A DNA stretch of 6,041 bases from Aequitasia sp047973235 (GCA_047973235.1 JBKEBP010000243.1:1-6041); one strand, 5' to 3'; shown: positions 1 through 5,795, counted from the stretch's first letter. The notes: a model not told the origin generated them from the letters alone. Numbers and translations: made by a program.

Positions 1-1
1 A

Positions 2-154
2 TTTGCTTTTATTGATAAATCTGCTTCACAAGGGTTATTAAAAGCCTCTATTGTTTGTACCATAGCTCTCCCGGTCTTCTTATATGCAATCACATTAGTA
101 TATAAAAATACTAAGGATAAAGATAAAGATGATGACAAAAATCCCAAGATATAA
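2..154 (+). CDS. C-terminal end of an unidentified membrane protein (partial)
   Basis: The reading frame is open from the window edge to a TAA at 152-154, giving 50 residues; the start lies outside the window. The visible part has a hydrophobic stretch of about 20 residues (LLKASIVCTIALPVFLYAIT, roughly residues 12-31). A strongly charged tail follows, rich in Lys and Asp (NTKDKDKDDDKNPKI). This is the usual look of a last transmembrane helix with a cytoplasmic end. The pattern LKASI...LPV recalls the last helix of BCCT-type (choline/betaine) transporters, but a fragment this short cannot settle the family and I assign no function. The stop codon lies inside the stem of the hairpin terminator at 138-169, which supports this as a real gene end. 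The coding call is fairly safe; the function is unknown. Confidence 0.6.
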   Translation, partial: FAFIDKSASQGLLKASIVCTIALPVFLYAITLVYKNTKDKDKDDDKNPKI

Positions 155-169
155 ATATCCTGGGATTTT
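138..169. terminator. Bidirectional rho-independent terminator
   Basis: A perfect 9-bp stem, AAAATCCCA (138-146) with TGGGATTTT (161-169), encloses a loop that can add an inner GATA/TATC pairing. On the plus strand the stem ends in TTTT; on the minus strand it ends in TTTTT. It sits at the 3' end of the plus-strand membrane protein gene and 34 bases past the stop of the minus-strand gene at 203-361. It can therefore end both converging transcripts. Confidence 0.8.
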
Positions 170-202
170 CATTTGAACTGTTTTTATTTTCATTATTCAT
201 TT

Positions 203-361
203 TTAAGAAGCAAAAACCAATCGAAGATCTTCTGCACCCTTAATATCTTGTTCTGATTCATCTATATAATTCTGTCTAAATACAAAATTTACTGTGTTTG
301 CTACTTTGTCAAGATATTCCATAATGCTGATTGTTTCAGGGTATGTACTTGTTTTATCCAT
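203..361 (-). CDS. Small acidic protein of unknown function, 52 aa
   Basis: ATG at 361, TAA at 203-205, 52 residues, beginning MDKTSTYPETISIMEYLDKV and ending EDLRLVFAS. I do not recognise the family. It has no signal peptide, no membrane segment and no Cys. The middle part (about residues 12-30, IMEYLDKVANTVNFVFRQN) could form an amphipathic helix, and the C-terminal half is acidic. Evidence that it is real: an almost ideal ribosome site AAGGAGGGTGA six bases before the ATG, codon use like the neighbours, and a terminator just downstream. It lies about 100 bases after purA on the same strand. I see no terminator between them, so it may be read from the purA promoter or from a weak promoter of its own. 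Its function cannot be inferred from position. Possible roles include a small regulator, or an antitoxin-like or adaptor protein, but nothing in the sequence favours one. Confidence 0.75.
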   Translation of the reverse strand: MDKTSTYPETISIMEYLDKVANTVNFVFRQNYIDESEQDIKGAEDLRLVFAS

Positions 362-363
362 AA

Positions 364-374
364 TCACCCTCCTT
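364..374 (-). promoter_or_regulatory. Strong ribosome binding site of the 52-aa gene
   Basis: On the minus strand this reads AAGGAGGGTGA, close to a full match to the 3' end of 16S rRNA apart from one extra G. The AGGAGG core ends six bases before the ATG at 361. Its strength is the main reason for calling such a short reading frame a gene. Confidence 0.8.
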
Positions 375-386
375 GTTGTTATACAT

Positions 387-411
387 ATGATTTGTTTACT
401 ATAAAAATCAT
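387..411. repeat. Short inverted repeat upstream of the 52-aa gene
   Basis: ATGATTT (387-393) is repeated inverted as AAATCAT (405-411) with an 11-base spacer, 26 bases upstream of the start codon at 361. It could be an operator or a weak RNA hairpin in the purA to small-gene interval. The arms are AT-rich and only 7 bp long, so chance is a real alternative. Confidence 0.25.
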
Positions 412-458
412 TTTACAAGAGATTTGTGACTAACTTGTGGCAAACATATAAACTAAAT

Positions 459-1739
459 CTAAAAATTTCTTAAGATGATTTCATTTCTTCCCGGTCCATT
501 TGAAACAAGAGTAATAGGATATCCTATCTGTTCCTCAATAAATTCCACATATTTTCTACAGTTTTCGGGCAACTTTTCATATTCTGTAATTCCTCTGATT
601 TCTTCTTTCCATCCCGGAAGAATTTTATAAACAGGTTTTGCTTTCTCCAGTTTATATGTTGTCGGGAAATCAGTAGTAACTTCCCCATCTATTTCATAAC
701 CTACACAAACCGGTATTTCTTCTAAGTATCCTAATACATCCAGCACCGTAAATGCAACGTCAGTAGTCCCTTGCATACGGCATCCATATTTAGAGGCTAC
801 ACAATCAAACCATCCCATTCTTCTAGGTCTTCCTGTTGTAGCACCGAATTCGCCACCATCGCCACCGCGTTTTCTAAGCTCGTCCGCTTCATCTCCAAAT
901 ATTTCGCTAACAAAAGCACCGGCTCCAACTGCCGACGAATATGCTTTGCATACAGTAATGATTTGCTTAATCTCATATGGTGGAATACCGGCTCCAATAC
1001 TTCCGTATCCTGCAAGAGTTGAAGAAGAAGTTAGCATTGTATAAATACCATGATCCGTATCTTTCAAGGATCCCAACTGTCCCTCTAACAAGATATCTTT
1101 TCCATCTTTGATAGCTTTATGTAAAAATAAAGATGTATCTCCTGTAAATGGTTCAACCATTTCCTTATAATTATGCAATTCTGACATGATTTCATCAACT
1201 GTTATATCTTCTTTATTATATAAATATTTGAGTAATATGTTTTTTTGTTTTACTATACGTTCAACCTTATTTTTTAAAGTGGCTTCGTCGAAGAGTTCGC
1301 TTACCTGAATGCCGATTTTAGCATATTTATCTGAATAAAAAGGTGCTATGCCGGACTTTGTAGATCCAAAAGACTGCTTTCCAAGTCTCTCTTCTTCGTA
1401 TGCATCAAATTTTTTATGATATGACATTACAATCTGAGCCCTATCAGAAACCATGATTTTAGGCATTGGTACATCTCTGTCAACTATTTCTTTAACTTCA
1501 CGAAACAGAACCGGTATATCAAGTGCAACTCCGTTGCCGATTACACTTGTAATATTATCGCAAAATACACCTGATGGTAATGTATGAAGTGCAAACTTAC
1601 CATATTCGTTGATAATTGTATGTCCTGCGTTGGCACCGCCTTGGAATCTTACTACGATGTCAGCCTTAGTTGCCAGCATATCTGTAATCTTGCCTTTTCC
1701 TTCGTCACCCCAATTAGCCCCTACTACAGCTTTAACCAT
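459..1739 (-). CDS. purA: Adenylosuccinate synthetase (PurA)
   Basis: Cytoplasmic enzyme that joins IMP and aspartate using GTP to make adenylosuccinate, the first step from IMP to AMP. The protein is 426 residues, the normal bacterial length. Visible motifs are the N-terminal P-loop GANWGDEGKGK (7-17) with catalytic Asp12, GGANAGHTI (34-42) with catalytic His40, GSTKSGIAP (125-133), EGQLGSLKDTDHG (219-231) and GEFGATTGRPRR (296-307). I chose the ATG at 1739 because AGGAGG lies seven bases upstream. An in-frame ATG at 1790 would add 17 residues, but it overlaps the -10 box of the promoter and so cannot lie in that transcript. Several positions differ from the E. coli enzyme: EGAQG is EGQLG, Arg143 is Lys141, and the TKLD guanine-binding motif is TVLD (331-334). 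I remember similar changes in Lachnospiraceae PurA proteins, so this is probably a lineage form and not damage. The gene is monocistronic or leads into the 52-aa gene. Confidence 0.97.
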   Translation of the reverse strand: MVKAVVGANWGDEGKGKITDMLATKADIVVRFQGGANAGHTIINEYGKFALHTLPSGVFCDNITSVIGNGVALDIPVLFREVKEIVDRDVPMPKIMVSDRAQIVMSYHKKFDAYEEERLGKQSFGSTKSGIAPFYSDKYAKIGIQVSELFDEATLKNKVERIVKQKNILLKYLYNKEDITVDEIMSELHNYKEMVEPFTGDTSLFLHKAIKDGKDILLEGQLGSLKDTDHGIYTMLTSSSTLAGYGSIGAGIPPYEIKQIITVCKAYSSAVGAGAFVSEIFGDEADELRKRGGDGGEFGATTGRPRRMGWFDCVASKYGCRMQGTTDVAFTVLDVLGYLEEIPVCVGYEIDGEVTTDFPTTYKLEKAKPVYKILPGWKEEIRGITEYEKLPENCRKYVEFIEEQIGYPITLVSNGPGRNEIILRNF

Positions 1740-1746
1740 TTTATTT

Positions 1747-1752
1747 CCTCCT
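1747..1752 (-). promoter_or_regulatory. purA ribosome binding site
   Basis: AGGAGG on the minus strand, seven bases before the ATG at 1739. It decides the purA start in favour of MVKAVVGANWG, which also matches where this family usually begins. Confidence 0.85.
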
Positions 1753-1788
1753 AAATTTTTGATAAAACTTATTCTTATCGCAACAAGC

Positions 1789-1817
1789 ATTATACTATAT
1801 TTTCATAATCAAAACAA
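1789..1817 (-). promoter_or_regulatory. purA promoter (sigma-A type)
   Basis: A perfect -10 box TATAAT (1789-1794) lies 17 bases from a weaker -35 box TTGTTT (1812-1817). Transcription should begin near 1782, giving a leader of about 43 bases, too short for a purine riboswitch. The promoter sits entirely in the gap between the cardiolipin synthase stop and purA, so purA need not depend on read-through. Confidence 0.7.
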
Positions 1818-1823
1818 CAAACT

Positions 1824-3386
1824 TTACATAAGTGGAGCAAATATTCTCAGAGTTTTACCGGCAATGATATAGAAAAGACTTCTTTTCTTAACTTCAATAA
1901 TACTTACCTTATGACATTTCTTCAAAGTATTTTGAAAATCATCCTCTATAGATGCAATTTCTGAGTTGTTATAAATAAATACACCACATTCAAAATGTAA
2001 GTACAGACTTCTATAGTCAAGGTTAATTGTTCCTACTGTTGCGGTATCATCATCTGATACAAACACCTTGGCATGAACAAATCCCGGATTAAACTCATAA
2101 ATCTGAACACCGGCCTCAATCAGTTCTCTATAATAAGTCTTTGCAAGTGCATATGCATACCATTTATCCGGAATTGATGGCATAATAATCACAATTTCAA
2201 CTCCGCCCTTCGCAGCTCTAGTTAGCGTAGTTATCATCTCATTATCCAGAATTAGATAGGGAGTCATTATATGTACATATTTCTTAGCATGATTTAAAAT
2301 GTGGAAATATACCTCTTCTCCAACATTTTCATCATCAAATGGACTATCTGCATATGGTATCATATAACCATACTCTCTCTTAAAGCCATTTAATTTCTTA
2401 GATAAATAAGGTTTATAATTTTCAGCATCTCTTTCTGTGGTTCCCCACATCTCAAGAAACATAAGCGTCAACGACTGAACCGCTTCGCCTTCCAGCATAA
2501 TGGCTGTATCTTTCCAATATCCAAATCGTTTTCTTCTATTTATATATTCATCAGCTAAATTTATACCACCGGTAAACCCTATTTTCCCATCTATTACTAA
2601 TATTTTCCTATGATCTCTATTGTTTTGAATTGTTGATAGAAATGGTTTCAAACTACTTACAACCTTACACTTAATTCCAACTTCTTCCATCTGTTTAGGA
2701 TATTTCCATGGTAATGTAGTAAGACATCCCATTCCATCATACATAAGTCGAACTTCGACTCCTTGTTCAACCTTTTTCTTTAATACATTAAGAATAGTAT
2801 CCCACATATACCCCTCTTCTATTATAAAATACTCAAGGAATATATATTTTTTTGCCTTATTAAGCTGAATTATCATCTCTTCAAACTTGTCTTCGCCACT
2901 TGGAAAGTACTTCATACGTGTATTTCTATAGGTAGGATAACCGACGGATGTATGCAAGTACCTTGATAATAATGTATTTGCTGATTTACTTGAACTTAAC
3001 GCTTGTAATGTAAGCTCATCCTGTTCTCTATATTGCTTAGTTTCCAAATGTTTTTCTGCTAATTTATTTCTGGCTGCATAAGTATCCGGTTGAATCTTTA
3101 TTATTAAATAGAAAAGGACACCAATAACAGGAAATACTAAAATCATCAATACCCATGTAAGTTTAAAGGCGGGATTACCTCTGGAATTTATCAAATATAT
3201 AACTACAAAAACTTCGAGAACAATAATGGCACCATATACAAACGGTAAATATTCTCTCAAATAATATCCTGTAAATGCAATGATAGCCACTTGAGCTACC
3301 ATCATAACAGCAATCATTCCAATTCTACTAAATACTACTCTAAACAATCCATTTTTAGCCTTGTCAGGTGCAACTGTCGGACTCAT
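1824..3386 (-). CDS. cls: Cardiolipin synthase, phospholipase D type
   Basis: Membrane enzyme that condenses two phosphatidylglycerol molecules into cardiolipin and glycerol. The protein is 520 residues. The N-terminal part carries three likely membrane helices (about 20-40, 47-66 and 76-96), of which the third, in WVLMILVFPVIGVLFYLII, is typical of the PLDc_N segment. Two phospholipase D domains follow, each with an HxKxxxxD motif: His259/Lys261/Asp266 (HRKILVID, followed by GGIN) and His438/Lys440/Asp445 (HAKVFVSD, followed by GTINLD). Both catalytic sites are complete, so the enzyme should be active. I chose the ATG at 3386 because AAGGAG lies nine bases upstream; an upstream TTG at 3410 overlaps that ribosome site and is unlikely. 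The gene has its own promoter and is divergent from the small membrane protein gene. I see no clear terminator before purA. The family is certain; the substrate is inferred from the family. Confidence 0.93.
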   Translation of the reverse strand: MSPTVAPDKAKNGLFRVVFSRIGMIAVMMVAQVAIIAFTGYYLREYLPFVYGAIIVLEVFVVIYLINSRGNPAFKLTWVLMILVFPVIGVLFYLIIKIQPDTYAARNKLAEKHLETKQYREQDELTLQALSSSKSANTLLSRYLHTSVGYPTYRNTRMKYFPSGEDKFEEMIIQLNKAKKYIFLEYFIIEEGYMWDTILNVLKKKVEQGVEVRLMYDGMGCLTTLPWKYPKQMEEVGIKCKVVSSLKPFLSTIQNNRDHRKILVIDGKIGFTGGINLADEYINRRKRFGYWKDTAIMLEGEAVQSLTLMFLEMWGTTERDAENYKPYLSKKLNGFKREYGYMIPYADSPFDDENVGEEVYFHILNHAKKYVHIMTPYLILDNEMITTLTRAAKGGVEIVIIMPSIPDKWYAYALAKTYYRELIEAGVQIYEFNPGFVHAKVFVSDDDTATVGTINLDYRSLYLHFECGVFIYNNSEIASIEDDFQNTLKKCHKVSIIEVKKRSLFYIIAGKTLRIFAPLM

Positions 3387-3395
3387 TTCTACGTT

Positions 3396-3401
3396 CTCCT
3401 T
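3396..3401 (-). promoter_or_regulatory. cls ribosome binding site
   Basis: AAGGAG on the minus strand, nine bases before the ATG at 3386. A longer form starting at TTG 3410 would place this site inside the coding region, so the site argues for the shorter protein. Confidence 0.75.
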
Positions 3402-3421
3402 TTTATACAAACTACCTTGTT

Positions 3422-3450
3422 AGTTTACCACATGTAAAATCCAATCTCAA
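3422..3450 (-). promoter_or_regulatory. cls promoter, extended -10 type
   Basis: The -35 box TTGAGA (3445-3450, five of six consensus bases) is separated by 17 bases from the -10 box TAAACT (3422-3427), which is preceded by TGG, an extended -10 signature. Transcription should begin near 3415 with a leader of about 29 bases. Confidence 0.6.
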
Positions 3451-3457
3451 TCAACTG

Positions 3458-3486
3458 TTGTAAAATCTTTCAAAAGGCTATACAAT
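3458..3486 (+). promoter_or_regulatory. Promoter of the 89-aa membrane protein gene
   Basis: The -35 box TTGTAA (3458-3463) is separated by 17 bases from the -10 box TACAAT (3481-3486, five of six consensus bases). The predicted start near 3493 leaves about 26 bases before the ATG at 3519. The -35 box is only seven bases from the -35 box of the divergent cls promoter, so the two polymerases could compete or share a regulator. Confidence 0.6.
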
Positions 3487-3503
3487 AGTAACATATACAA
3501 ATG

Positions 3504-3510
3504 AAAGGGG
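3504..3510 (+). promoter_or_regulatory. Ribosome binding site of the 89-aa gene
   Basis: AAAGGGG, eight bases before the ATG at 3519. An in-frame ATG at 3501 has no such site upstream and would lie only about eight bases from the predicted transcript start, so 3519 is preferred. Confidence 0.65.
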
Positions 3511-3518
3511 ACATATTG

Positions 3519-3788
3519 ATGAAAGCATTTATTAAATTTATTATTAAACTTTTAGCTGTTGTAGCCATAATCACTTCGTGTGCATACTTAATCAAGAAAT
3601 TCTTCTTAGATGAAAAAGAAGACGAATTTTCCGATAGTTATACTGATCTAAAGTATGAGCTTGACGATGACTTAAAGCCAGTAACAGAGAGGGATTATGT
3701 CTCTATTACACCTACATCCAAAGCGGAAAATACTACACCGGAAAAAGATATTTCTGAGGAAACAACTCAGGATGTTGATGACGAATAA
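3519..3788 (+). CDS. Small membrane-anchored acidic protein of unknown function
   Basis: The protein is 89 residues. A basic N-terminus (MKAFIKFIIK) leads into a hydrophobic segment (about residues 8-25), a short KK(F)F border and then a very acidic, Thr/Ser-rich and probably disordered tail (DEKEDEFSDSYTD, ending QDVDDE). It is most simply a single-pass membrane protein with one end anchored. Positive residues flank both ends of the hydrophobic segment, so the orientation is not obvious. The residues ITSC at 18-21 fit a loose lipobox, so a lipoprotein with Cys21 as the modified residue is an alternative, though the hydrophobic stretch continues past the Cys. I do not recognise a named family. 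Divergent promoters next to cls suggest, but do not show, a cell-envelope role. It has its own promoter, ribosome site and terminator, so it is a complete single-gene unit. Confidence 0.8.
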   Translation: MKAFIKFIIKLLAVVAIITSCAYLIKKFFLDEKEDEFSDSYTDLKYELDDDLKPVTERDYVSITPTSKAENTTPEKDISEETTQDVDDE

Positions 3789-3805
3789 TTATAAAATCAC
3801 AAACA

Positions 3806-3830
3806 AAGAGTAGGGTTTAACCCTACTCTT
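3806..3830. terminator. Bidirectional terminator between the 89-aa gene and glnS
   Basis: A perfect 10-bp stem, AAGAGTAGGG (3806-3815) with CCCTACTCTT (3821-3830), has a 5-base loop. It lies 17 bases after the stop of the plus-strand gene and 2 bases after the stop of minus-strand glnS. The minus-strand exit (CTCTTTGTTTGTGATTTT) is more U-rich than the plus-strand exit (CTTATCTATTTT), so it should work better for glnS, but it plausibly serves both. Confidence 0.8.
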
Positions 3831-3832
3831 AT

Positions 3833-5494
3833 CTATTTTGGTAATCTAAATGTGCTCTTAAGAGGCACAATTCTATTAAATACCATATGTTCTTTTTGGG
3901 AATCCTTTGAATCTACACAGTAAAATCCATTTCTAACAAATTGAAAGCTATCAAGTGCAATAGCACTACTTAAGGCAGGCTCTACAAATGCATTTTTAAT
4001 TACTTTGAGTGAATTAGGATTTAAATTAAGACTTCCATCCTCATTATATATTCCTTTTTCTTCATCAACCAGGTTTTCATATAGTCTAACTTCCGCCAAA
4101 AGTGCATGCTTTGCGCTAACCCAATGAATTGTCCCCTTTACTTTTCTTCCGGTAAAACCTGAACCACTTTTTGTCTCAGGATCATATGTACAATGTACTT
4201 CTGTTACATCTCCATTCTCATCAACTTTATAATCCGTGCATTTAACAAAATATGCACCCATAAGCCTTACCTCGTTTCCGGGAAATAGTCTGAAATATTT
4301 TTTCGGAGGCTCTATCATAAAATCATCTCTTTCAATATATAGTTCTTTTGAAAATGAAACCTGACGATTACCCATATCAGGATTTTCAAGATTATTTGGA
4401 ATATCTAATAGTTCTTCTTCATCAGGATAATTATCAATAATAAGCTTAATCGGATCGAGGACAGCCATCATACGGGGCTTTTTAGTTTTTAAGTCCTCTC
4501 TGAGACAGTACTCCAGCATAGCATAGTCTACAGAACTATTACTCTTTGCTACCCCAACGAGACGTACGAATTCTCTGATTGATTCAGGAGTAAACCCTCT
4601 TCGCCTAAGAGCTGCAATAGTTACAAGTCTCGGATCATCCCAACCATCAACAATTCCATCATCAACAAGCTTTTTTATATATCTTTTCCCGGTAATAACA
4701 TTAGTTAAATATAATTTTGCAAATTCAATTTGTCTTGGTCCGTGATCAAATTCACATTCTCGAACCACCCAATCATAAAGAGGTCTATGATCCTCAAATT
4801 CAAGTGTGCAAATGGAATGTGTAATACCTTCTATTGCATCTTCTATCGGATGTGCAAAATCATACATCGGATAAATACACCACTGGTCCAGTGAATTATG
4901 ATGCTCAATATGAGCAACACTATAAATAATAGGATCTCTCATGTTGATATTTGGTGAGGACATATCTATCTTAGCACGTAGAACCCTGACACCATCTTCA
5001 ATGATTCCACTTTTCATTTCCTTAAATAAGGAAAGATTCTCTTTGATATCTCTATTTCTATATGGACTGTTTTTTCCTACTTCAGTCAAAGTACCTCTAT
5101 ATGTTCTTATTTCATCGGCACTTAAGTCATCAACATATGCTAATCCCTTTTCAATAAGCTTTATTGCACATTCATACATTGTATCAAAGTAATCAGATGC
5201 AAAATAAAGGTGTTTATTGTAATCAGCACCTAGCCAGCTAACATCATTTTTAATAGATTCAACATACTCAACATCTTCCTTCATCGGATTTGTATCATCA
5301 AATCTAAGATGAAATGTTCCTCCATACTGACTAGCTAATCCATAATTTAATAGAATAGATTTTGCATGTCCTATATGAAGATAGCCGTTTGGTTCAGGGG
5401 GGAACCTTGTGCAGACATGATCATATACTCCATCCTTTAAATCTTTATCTATTTCCATTTCAATAAAATTTCTTGATACTACTTCTTCTGTCAC
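3833..5494 (-). CDS. glnS: Glutaminyl-tRNA synthetase (GlnRS)
   Basis: Cytoplasmic class I enzyme that charges tRNA-Gln with glutamine using ATP. The protein is 553 residues, nearly the length of E. coli GlnRS. Motifs: FPPEPNGYLHIGHAKS (31-46) with HIGH at 40-43, FDDTNP (65-70), the tRNA-contact stretch around 195-215, GWDDPR (284-289) and LRRRGFTPESIREF shortly after. The last third is the beta-barrel anticodon-binding region. The KMSKS-type loop, VMSKR in E. coli, reads ITGKR here (267-271); from memory this is shared by clostridial relatives. The gene starts at a GTG (5494): TGAGGTGA lies six bases upstream, an in-frame TAA directly precedes the GTG, and the next ATG would remove 12 residues. 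A direct GlnRS route implies that tRNA-Gln need not be made through GatCAB amidation. No T-box leader is present. Upstream are a repeat element and a tRNA-Thr gene on the same strand. Confidence 0.96.
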   Translation of the reverse strand: MTEEVVSRNFIEMEIDKDLKDGVYDHVCTRFPPEPNGYLHIGHAKSILLNYGLASQYGGTFHLRFDDTNPMKEDVEYVESIKNDVSWLGADYNKHLYFASDYFDTMYECAIKLIEKGLAYVDDLSADEIRTYRGTLTEVGKNSPYRNRDIKENLSLFKEMKSGIIEDGVRVLRAKIDMSSPNINMRDPIIYSVAHIEHHNSLDQWCIYPMYDFAHPIEDAIEGITHSICTLEFEDHRPLYDWVVRECEFDHGPRQIEFAKLYLTNVITGKRYIKKLVDDGIVDGWDDPRLVTIAALRRRGFTPESIREFVRLVGVAKSNSSVDYAMLEYCLREDLKTKKPRMMAVLDPIKLIIDNYPDEEELLDIPNNLENPDMGNRQVSFSKELYIERDDFMIEPPKKYFRLFPGNEVRLMGAYFVKCTDYKVDENGDVTEVHCTYDPETKSGSGFTGRKVKGTIHWVSAKHALLAEVRLYENLVDEEKGIYNEDGSLNLNPNSLKVIKNAFVEPALSSAIALDSFQFVRNGFYCVDSKDSQKEHMVFNRIVPLKSTFRLPK

Positions 5495-5500
5495 TTAAAT

Positions 5501-5508
5501 TCACCTCA
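5501..5508 (-). promoter_or_regulatory. glnS ribosome binding site, supports GTG start
   Basis: TGAGGTGA on the minus strand, six bases before the GTG at 5494. Together with the in-frame TAA immediately before that codon, it fixes the start despite the unusual initiation codon. Confidence 0.8.
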
Positions 5509-5514
5509 CATTTT

Positions 5515-5543
5515 ATTATATCGTTTTATAAAGGGGCTGTCTG
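5515..5543 (-). promoter_or_regulatory. Candidate glnS promoter partly formed by the repeat element
   Basis: A perfect -10 box TATAAT (5515-5520) lies 17 bases from CAGACA (5538-5543), which matches four of six -35 bases and falls inside the terminal repeat of the element at 5533-5651. The predicted start, near 5508, would leave a leader of only about 14 bases, starting at the ribosome site. That is short, so part of the glnS message may come from further upstream, including read-through from the tRNA gene. Confidence 0.4.
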
Positions 5544-5651
5544 AGAATACGTTCAAAGACTTCCTACGATATTAGATATGGGAATCGCGATTTATGCGAT
5601 TCCCATATCTAGTATATACATAAAAAGAAAAATGTATTTTACTATAGCCTC
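5533..5651. mobile_element. MITE-like repeat element, long copy (119 bp)
   Basis: The left end GGGGCTGTCTGAGAATAC (5533-5550) is identical to the left end of the second element at 5814. The right part (5619-5651, CATAAAAAG...AGCCTC) matches the right part of that copy with three base differences. The two ends form an imperfect terminal inverted repeat, 12 of 18 positions matching, with several of the mismatches G/A changes. The centre carries a long palindrome (5573-5611). There is no reading frame. The GGGGCTGTC end resembles insertion-sequence ends in general, but no transposase in the window identifies the parent. I see no clear target duplication. It occupies the gap between tRNA-Thr and glnS, starting nine bases beyond the tRNA end. 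Confidence 0.65.
5573..5611. repeat. Perfect 16-bp palindrome inside the long element
   Basis: TAGATATGGGAATCGC (5573-5588) is inverted as GCGATTCCCATATCTA (5596-5611) around a 7-base loop. On a plus-strand RNA the stem can extend by a G-U pair and three more pairs to 5569-5615. No U-run follows on either strand, so this is not a standard intrinsic terminator. It is absent from the short copy. Confidence 0.85.
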
Positions 5652-5659
5652 TTCCCACA

Positions 5660-5732
5660 AGCTGCCAAGCGGACTTGAACCGCCGACCTCCGCCTTACCA
5701 AGGCGACGCGCTACCTACTGCGCCATGGCAGC
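5660..5732 (-). tRNA. tRNA-Thr, anticodon GGT
   Basis: A 73-base cloverleaf reads on the minus strand. The acceptor stem is GCTGCCA/TGGCAGC, the D-arm GCGC-AGTAGGTA-GCGC and the anticodon arm TCGCC-TTGGTAA-GGCGG with anticodon GGT. The variable loop is AGGTC, the T-arm GGCGG-TTCAAGT-CCGCT with a standard TTCAAGT loop, and the discriminator base is U. All stems pair, with two G-U pairs. The anticodon reads ACC and ACU threonine codons. The 3' CCA is not encoded (TGT follows), so it must be added by a nucleotidyltransferase. The gene has its own promoter, lies on the glnS strand and is flanked on both sides by related repeat elements. Confidence 0.96.
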
Positions 5733-5766
5733 ATATTCATAGGTATTTACAATTGCCACAAATATT

Positions 5767-5795
5767 ATTATAAGTTTCACTGAGAATATAGTCAA
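5767..5795 (-). promoter_or_regulatory. tRNA-Thr promoter, near consensus
   Basis: The -35 box TTGACT (5790-5795, five of six bases) is separated by exactly 17 bases from a perfect -10 box TATAAT (5767-5772). A start near 5760 leaves a leader of about 28 bases before the tRNA. It is the best promoter in the window, as expected for a stable RNA. Its spacer contains CTGAGAATA on the plus strand (5780-5788), a 9-mer also found in the left ends of both repeat elements. Confidence 0.85.

Noticed and set aside
771..1022. Plus-strand reading frame opposite purA, and similar frames at 797-1015, 1609-1872 and 4941-5192
   Set aside because: They lie within or mostly over purA or glnS in other frames, lack ribosome sites and encode no recognisable protein.
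1740..1790. 17-residue N-terminal extension of PurA from an upstream ATG
   Set aside because: The upstream ATG overlaps the -10 box of the purA promoter, the ribosome site lies inside the extension, and the family starts at MVKAVVG-like sequence.
3387..3410. Eight-residue extension of cardiolipin synthase from a TTG
   Set aside because: The extension contains the AAGGAG ribosome site for the ATG at 3386, and no ribosome site precedes the TTG.
3501..3518. Six-residue extension of the small membrane protein
   Set aside because: The ATG at 3501 lacks a ribosome site and is followed by AAAGGGG correctly placed for the ATG at 3519.
5495..5660. T-box riboswitch upstream of glnS
   Set aside because: No T-box sequence (AGGGUGGNACCGCG-like), specifier stem or terminator/antiterminator pair is visible; the structure present belongs to the repeat element.
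5660..5732. Integrated element using the tRNA-Thr 3' end as attachment site
   Set aside because: No second copy of the tRNA 3' end occurs in the window and no integrase gene is visible; only the repeat element abuts it.
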